A stretch of 64,000 nt of DNA from assembly GCA_036346225.1 (NCBI GenBank), contig JARFIW010001670.1, positions 5,022,001 through 5,086,000 of the forward strand, in the 5' to 3' direction. The notes beneath the pieces were generated by a model. That model searched no databases. It was not told the origin of the DNA and worked only from the letters and a program-made list of their open reading frames with translations. Source of the DNA: Platerodrilus igneus. Taxonomy: Eukaryota > Arthropoda > Insecta > Coleoptera > Lycidae. Position numbers and translations under genes: made by a program. Of this stretch, positions 57,831-64,000 are shown in pieces. Numbering within the stretch: the first letter of the stretch is position 1; every line of letters begins with the position of its first letter.

Positions 57831-59950
57831 CTGTGTTACCCTGTATAAAATCGAGCCTCACGAATTGGGCGTCATAAACGGCTGTGATCCTCTTTTCGCC
57901 TCGGCTGCTCACCTAATTTTATAAACCTCCTCATTCATAAAAATTAAACAACACATTCCTACCACAAACATCAACGTTAACTCTATTTACATCAATATTC
58001 AGAATACATTAAATTTTCAAATTAAATTTCAGCATAAATTTTTAATATCGGAAAATTTCAAAATTAAATTTATTATCATTTTAATGTGCATCCAGAATTA
58101 AAGTCCTTGTTGGATGCCTACTAATTAATATAACAATATAAGCAGACCGGAGTCTGAGTATAAAGGAGCATCTACCACCCCTTTACGTTAATTAACCAGG
58201 TTCGTCTAATTGAGCTCAAAGACATACCCAAATTTTCATCATATTCCCGAACATCAAAACAAAATACCCCTTTTACTTAAACAAGCAAATTTCATCTTAA
58301 AATTAAACTTTTATGGTTAGAACAATTTCACTAATGTCCATTTAAAGTAAATCAATTATAAAGTCATTCAATACACACAAAATGTCAAACAAAATAGTAT
58401 AATTTACCTGAAGGTTACTGTCCTCGTAGCTTCAAAGTATCGTTTCTTTTGTTAATCACACCATTCAACAGGACTATATTTACGGCTTCTGATTCTCTAC
58501 GCTTTTAAATTTTCTCCATCACCATCCATTCAAAGTCGTTTCTGGGCCTTTCCGGAACTCATCTGTGTTTATCTGACCCTTGTTTCATGGATCCAGACAC
58601 GTATTTGAACCATTTAATTATTAACACCCCAAAATAGCAAAGAAATTCATGCTTCTGAGCTTCTGTCACCAATATACACCAAAACTGCCTACTTTTGTGT
58701 ATACATTCGTCGTTGTAAATTTTGCTAATTGGTACAGTGAAACTAAATTTTATTACCTTGTATCTAAGTGCACTGAAGTACATTCATGTTTAGCACGTAA
58801 ATAACAAGCTATGTTGAATCACTAAATTATACTAGCAAACTTTAAATTATTTAATCAAACTAAAATGCACGGTTTAATATCTTCAATCAAGTCGCGTATG
58901 TACGAGCTTTTAACGCATCGAATCGTCAAAAGTCTAAGAGGCTTCGTTTATATTCATCTCGGTATATATAGCAAAAAGCCTGTCTGTCGGTCGAGTCTCT
59001 AAAACGGGTAATTCTAAAGAATTTCTCATGCCATGTGCCCAGTCTGCCGCTCGCACGTCGATTTTTACGAATTTTCACTCGTCCCATTTAAATCTCAGAA
59101 AATTTCCACAGCACGCAAACCTGTCCGAGAAAAACTAATTAATTTTGTACCGAAATTGTTGTTTCTACCTCTGATATTTGCATTCTATTTTCAACCAATT
59201 GTGACCCTCGTGACGTTGTTTAAATCACGCCTTTTACTATATGTGTCTTAGCTTGACGCATTTTCTCTTTCCTTTTCTAACCTGTTCGTATTGGTGCAAC
59301 TTGACACTCTTCATTATCGATTATTTCAGTCCACGCGGACTGTTATCTGGGTTTAATAAACCCGTATCGCACATTCTCGTGAATACTAAGCCCGGTTTCT
59401 CCAAGATTCTTTGTAACTATTATGCGACGTTTTCCCAAGATTCTTTGAACCATTAATTATCTGCAAACTTTTCGCCGAATGTGATATTTAAACTACGCAG
59501 GTGTTCAAAATAATATTAATTCTCAGAGCTTTATTCCGTGGTATTTTAATCTTGGGTTTTACAAGTTTCTATAGGTATTATATGTTATTAACGGTTTAAT
59601 TAACTCCAATTAAAATTGATTTCTATCCTTTTCATTTTAGCGAATACAACTTAAATATTAATTATTATATGTACACTTTGTTTTACTACCGGTTACTTAA
59701 ATAGAGTTAATTAAGATAAATTTTGCACGTAATTTCTCTTTGTTTAGAAATAATTACATTACACGCAGAGCTTTTCAATACTGCTTCTTTTGATATAAAG
59801 CGTCTTATAAATAATTTAAATTTCTTATTTTTACTGAAACAACCGAGTTTATTTGTGTTTTATGGTTTTAATAAAGCGTATTATTTAATGAAATTCCTTA
59901 TACACGGTGATTAAAATTATTTGATGTGATTATTTAATTTTCTACCCTGG
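57829..59950 (-). repeat. 3' LTR (inner end uncertain)
   Basis: Identity with the other LTR is seen from 57829 to at least 58769, where the window ends the comparison. The inner end must lie before the purine-rich internal part; a pyrimidine run at about 59970 (CCCCC on the + strand) could mark the polypurine tract. The length is therefore 0.94 to about 2.1 kb. Confidence 0.6.
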
Positions 59951-59959
59951 TCTAAATAT

Positions 59960-60725
59960 GAGTATTTTCCCCCTATTTGAATACAAATAATCCCACTTAT
60001 TTGACTTCAAATATAAAACATTTAGACAAAAAAAAAATACAAAAAAAATTGCCTATCTCTCTCTACCCTTATCTATCTAACTTACCTACTTTGTTTCCAA
60101 TCAAAAAAAAATATTTACACCTATCCTATATCCCTATCCTATTCCTAACTCTCACTTAATTTTATAAACTGAAATTATCCTAACTTCATCCTACTTATCC
60201 ATCTAATCCTATATACATCCTATCTACCTATCCTATTCCTAACTTTTAACTAATCTTCACTATACTTCACTTCCCCCTACCTAATCCTATATACCTATCC
60301 TACTCTTACTCTATTCCTAACTCTCCACTAATCTTATATGAAATATCTATACTTAACCTATCTTATTTTCTTCCTACATTTACTCTTTATTCTCATCCTA
60401 AACCTATTTCTAATTATCTCCCATATTTATCCTATACTAGCTTTATTTTCTAAACACTTACTTCTACTCTTCTATCTACACCTATTCTATCCCTATCCTA
60501 TTTAAATCTAACTCTCTTCTTGACCCTCCAAGTCTTTCTTCTTACCATCCTAATACTTTTCATCCCTATTTCTCCCCCTTCTATATCTATACTTATCATC
60601 CCTATTATCTCACATACAATAAACTTATCATCCCTATTATCCTGACTCTTAAATATTGCTTCTTCTTTAATCCCTACACTTGTCTGTTTCTCATTTACTA
60701 TTTTTTCTTTCTGCCGACAAACCAA
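59960..60725 (-). other. Strand-asymmetric pyrimidine tract (AGGATAG-type on the element strand)
   Basis: The + strand is nearly all C, T and A, with many degenerate CTATCCTA repeats. On the element's sense strand this is purine-rich non-coding sequence replacing the rest of pol. Confidence 0.65.
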
Positions 60726-60731
60726 ACGATA

Positions 60732-61490
60732 CTACTTTACAATTATCGATTTTTCCTCTATGGAAAATCCTATGTACCTTCTAGAATTTTGTGTAATGGA
60801 ATCCCAGAATGAATTCCTTAAATCTACTTTATTAAAAACAAACTTGCCAATTAACCTCGTCAAAAATAATTCTGCCTTCACCTGCTCCCGATATGCTGCT
60901 TCTACCCCCACTACTTCTGCATGTTTTTGTATTAAAGCTTGAACCTCTACTATCCTCTCCTCTGGACATCTTATTGTGTTGATCTGTTTAACTTCATCAT
61001 CCTCTACCTCTACTACATTAATACTAAACCCCGTGTCATCCTCTGTGACTTCATAACTGCCCTTCCATGGCACTACCCTATCCTTAATCCTTACTACCTT
61101 CCTTTCCATATCTATCAACACCCCTAACTTCATCATACAGTCAACACCTAAAATGCTCTGAAACTTCAGTCCAGGTACAATTACAAACTCCTGTTCACAG
61201 CTTAAATCTCCTATATCTATCCTAAGCACCACAACACTATTTCTACAGCAAACTTCTTTTATTTGGAGCTACTAAATGGCTTCGTTTTATAGGCATAATT
61301 CTATCACAAACCTTATCCCTAATTTTGCTGACGAATTCCTCCGATATTAAACTCGCCTCTGCCCCTGTATCAAGTAATACTTCTACATTATTCTCAAAAA
61401 TTCCTATATTAACAATTGGCAAACATAATTTTTCCTCAGTTTCTGGCTCTACTTCCTCCTCAATTTTGAAAAATTCACGTGGATGTTTGT
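60732..61490 (-). pseudogene. Aspartic protease and start of reverse transcriptase
   Basis: The protease active site is LLDTGAEASLI (the codons for DTGA at 61360-61371), and its second half is FQSILGVDCMMKLGVLIDM (about 61160-61100). A frame change near 61250 separates the two. After a linker (HAEVVGVEAAYREQVKAEL) the reverse transcriptase begins with KVDLRNSFWDSI and YIGFSIEEK, then stops at 60732. The usual catalytic YxDD and everything beyond are missing. Confidence 0.75.
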
Positions 61491-61526
61491 ATACATTTAC
61501 ACAGAAATCTAGTGGTCTGTCACGTT

Positions 61527-62933
61527 CTAAAAATCCTGTCTCATCCTGTTTTCCGTGCTTGGTCCTGGTTGTCCTTCTACAACCTGTGCGTACGTCCTCC
61601 TCGTGTCAATATCCGTGTCCCTGTCTCTATTCGGCGTGCTGGTCACAGTCCTGTTTACTTCCGGTAAACTGTTCTGTCGCGTGTAACTAGGTCTTGGCGT
61701 CGGTCCCCTAGTCGCACTATTACTTCTGTATTCCTGTCCTCGTCGTTCCCAATTCGGTCGAAAATTTCTGTTGTAGTCAGGCCGTCTCGGATAATTCGGT
61801 GTCCTGTTGTCAAACCTAACTGTGTTAACATTTCGTTCTCGTATCTCTCTTGTCCGTCCTACACATACATCGTCATATCTCTGCAAATACTCTAAAAATG
61901 TCTCCCGTTCTGTGATGTTTTGTAAGGCCACGTGTTGTCTAATTTCCTGTTCAAAATGTCGTGATAGGTACTTGATAATCTGTCTGTCCGTCAATGGTGG
62001 ATTCAGTTGTTTGGCCACACTGTACTTGCGGATGGCATATTGCTCCCTAGAACCTGCAAACTCTCCCTTAAATTTTCCTGTAATCAAGTCGTCCCTAATC
62101 TGATCCTGTTTGTGATCACTCCAGTAATGTTGTAAAAATTTGTCTTCAAAGTCCTGATACGTGTCTATGTCCTGTCCTACTAAATTGTACCATGCTTCCG
62201 GTTGTCCTTTAATAAAGCCTTTATCGTATTTAGTTTAGTCTGTTCGTCAAATAAATTTCCCACTAGATTTCTTACACTATTAATAAAAATTTGTGGATTT
62301 ACCCTGTTATCACCATAAAACTTCATGTGTTGGTCCAATGATACTCCACCTGTATAAAATCTGGGACCTTCCCCCGTTAAATTTGATATGTTGTATTTAA
62401 TACTACTAACTTCGCGTTCTACCCTGCCTAACTGATCCCTACATGAGTCCGTTACTTCAGTCATTTTACGTTTATTTCTTCTTCACAGAAAATGCGTACT
62501 TGGACCTTAAATGTCCCATTTCCTGTCGAAGACCTGTAATATCACGCTCATTTTATCAACCCTATTTTCAACTTCCCCATTTTCACGGTAAGACTATTTT
62601 TAAATTCTGAAACTTCTTTATTCGTCTTATCTATTTTCTCACTTAGGGTTTCCCTAACTCCTGTTAATGTCTCATTCATTCGGTCAAATTTCGTATTCGC
62701 TTCTTCCCTAGCTCTATTAGATTCATCGCTAACTGTTCTAATTTTCTATTGGATTCTTCACTCATCCTCTCTAACATTCTCAATATCATCTCGTTTCCTT
62801 GATCCCCTGATTCCGTCCTCGACTGATCTCTACTGCCTCCACCTTCTTCCATTTTAGAAATTTTCTCACACAATGCACTATCGTCACTTCCAATTTCCAC
62901 TCCTTGACTCCTTAACCACTCCTTTCTCTGCAT
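61527..62933 (-). pseudogene. Gag of the LTR element, frameshifted
   Basis: The ATG at 62933 (MQRKEWLRSQGVEIGSDDSA) starts a Glu/Lys-rich coiled-coil part. The middle (62464-62180) has GPRFYTGGVSLDQHMKFYGD and VNPQIFINSVRN, as in insect gypsy capsid domains. The third part (62087-61527) is Arg-rich with NRNFRPNWERRGQEYRSN and no CCHC knuckle. Frame changes separate the three parts. The protein forms the particle and binds RNA through the Arg-rich tail. Confidence 0.7.
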
Positions 62934-63048
62934 ACGTTCAATCACTCACACACTCTAAAATACTCTTAAATTTATACCCACACAAAACTCTCTCTCAGAT
63001 CGCCAGTTTCCTGGAATAAAATAACAAAATTTTATTTGGAATTCGAGC

Positions 63049-63066
63049 CTCACTTTTGGGTCGCCA
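63049..63066 (-). promoter_or_regulatory. Primer-binding site of the LTR element
   Basis: Directly inside the 5' LTR, after AATT, the minus strand reads TGGCGACCCAAAAGTGAG. This is complementary to a tRNA 3' end of the type ...GGGTCGCCA (Arg-like, inferred). The LTR itself carries a similar block (CGAGCCTCAC, then TTGGGCGTCA) near its edge. Confidence 0.6.
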
Positions 63067-63070
63067 AATT

Positions 63071-64000
63071 TGCTGTGTTACCCTGTATAAAATCGAGCCT
63101 CACGAATTGGGCGTCATAAACGGCTGTGATCCTCTTTTCGCCTCGTCTGCTCACCTAATTTTATAAACCTCCTCATTCATAAAAATTAAACAACACATTC
63201 CTACCACAAACATCAACGTTAACTCTATTTACATCAATATTCAGAATACATTAAATTTTCAAATTAAATTTCAGCATAAATTTTAATAAAAATTTCAAAA
63301 TTAAATTTATTATCATTTTAATGTGCATCCAGAATTAAAGTCCTTGTTGGATGCCTACTAATTAATATAACAATATAAGCAGACCGAGTCTGAGTATAAA
63401 GGAGCATCTACCACCCTTTACGTTAATTAACCAGGTTCGTCTAATTGAGCTCAAAGACATACCCAAATTTTCATCATATTCCGAACATCAAAACAAAATA
63501 CCCTTTTACTTAAACAAGCAAATTTCATCTTAAAATTAAACTTTTATGGTTAGAACAATTTCACTAATGTCCATTTAAAGTAAATCAATTATAAAGTCAT
63601 TCAATACACACAAAAATGTCAAACAAAATAGTATAATTTACCTGAAGGTTACTGTCCTCGTAGCTTCAAAGTATCGCTTTTGTTAATCACACCATTCAAC
63701 AGGACTATATTTACGGCTTCTGATTCTCTACGCTTTTAAATTTTCTCCATCACCATCCATTCAAAGTCGTTTCTGGGCCTTTCCGGAACTCATCTGTGTT
63801 TATCTGACCCTTGTTTCATGGATCCAGACACGTATTTGAACCATTTAATTATTAACACCCCAAAATAGCAAAGAAATTCATGCTTCTGAGCTTCTGTCAC
63901 CAATATACACCAAAACTGCCTACTTTTGTGTATACATTCGTCGTTGTAAATTTTGCTAATTGGTACAGTGAAACTAAATTTTATTACCTTGTATCTAAGT
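63071..64000 (-). repeat. 5' LTR, cut by the window end
   Basis: It matches 57829-58769 with a few differences (for example GTCTGCTCAC against GGCTGCTCAC and several 1-nt indels). It continues beyond base 64000. Confidence 0.85.

Larger units (their letters stand above)
57829..64000 (-). mobile_element. LTR retrotransposon (Ty3/gypsy-like), pol-poor
   Basis: Direct repeats start with TGCTGTGTTACCC at 57829 and 63071. The element is read on the minus strand: 5' LTR (63071 to beyond 64000), primer site, gag, protease, a short start of reverse transcriptase, a purine-rich non-coding stretch, then the 3' LTR. RNase H, integrase and most of reverse transcriptase are absent, so it depends on other elements. 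The LTR copies differ by a few substitutions and 1-nt indels, so the insertion is fairly young. Confidence 0.85.

Overview
The window is AT-rich arthropod (almost certainly insect) genomic DNA. The support is a spliced host gene of the FEZ/unc-76 family with GT-AG introns (exons at 38.5-39.35 kb, + strand), tRNA-derived SINEs, and many decayed insect-type transposable elements. Very little is host coding sequence. Most of the 64 kb can be read as nested mobile elements in what look like long introns.

Region 1 (1-12.5 kb) is the most unusual part. It is a giant imperfect palindrome with two inverted arms of about 5.5 kb (1-5492 and 6757-12195) around a 1.26-kb unique centre, and the left arm continues off the window edge. 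The right half is the more complete copy. It begins with a TATA-containing segment at about 5.6 kb and a large replication-initiator-like gene (5806-7745), followed by several small unknown ORFs, a 35-codon ORF, and a gene with three zinc-finger motifs that ends where related insect proteins normally run on into a type-B DNA polymerase. The left half is an inverted copy that starts inside the initiator-like gene. The arms differ by scattered substitutions, many 1-nt indels and one ~50-nt deletion, so different genes are broken in each arm. This looks like an integrated virus-like or self-replicating element of a kind I cannot name.

Region 2 (12.5-17.9 kb) holds a small hairpin family, a tRNA-SINE with 15-bp target duplications, a Foldback-type element with inverted arms made of tandem ~145-bp repeats and a 9-bp target duplication (14053-15817), and two TATCGATACG-repeat elements.

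Region 3 (18.2-31.5 kb) is a nested stack. An inverted-repeat element with ~175-bp tandem subrepeats (18.4-19.6, 24.7-24.85, 28.5-29.4 kb) is interrupted by a non-LTR retrotransposon (19635-24676, ATGTT duplications, ATG-repeat tail), which itself carries a 775-bp insertion. Between the arms lies a mariner-like element (25861-28107) whose transposase has lost a catalytic aspartate. A hAT-like transposase relic follows at 29.7-31.4 kb.

Region 4 (31.7-48.5 kb) contains a Jockey/CR1-like LINE, an R1-like LINE fragment, the FEZ/unc-76 exons, three further LINE 3' fragments, a Ty3/gypsy remnant, a piggyBac pseudogene with a SINE inside it, and a second copy of the 775-bp family. Region 5 (48.5-57.8 kb) is mostly featureless intron-like DNA with a possible exon cluster near 49.4-50.7 kb. 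Region 6 (57.8-64 kb) is an LTR retrotransposon on the minus strand with gag and protease but only the start of reverse transcriptase. Its 5' LTR runs off the window.
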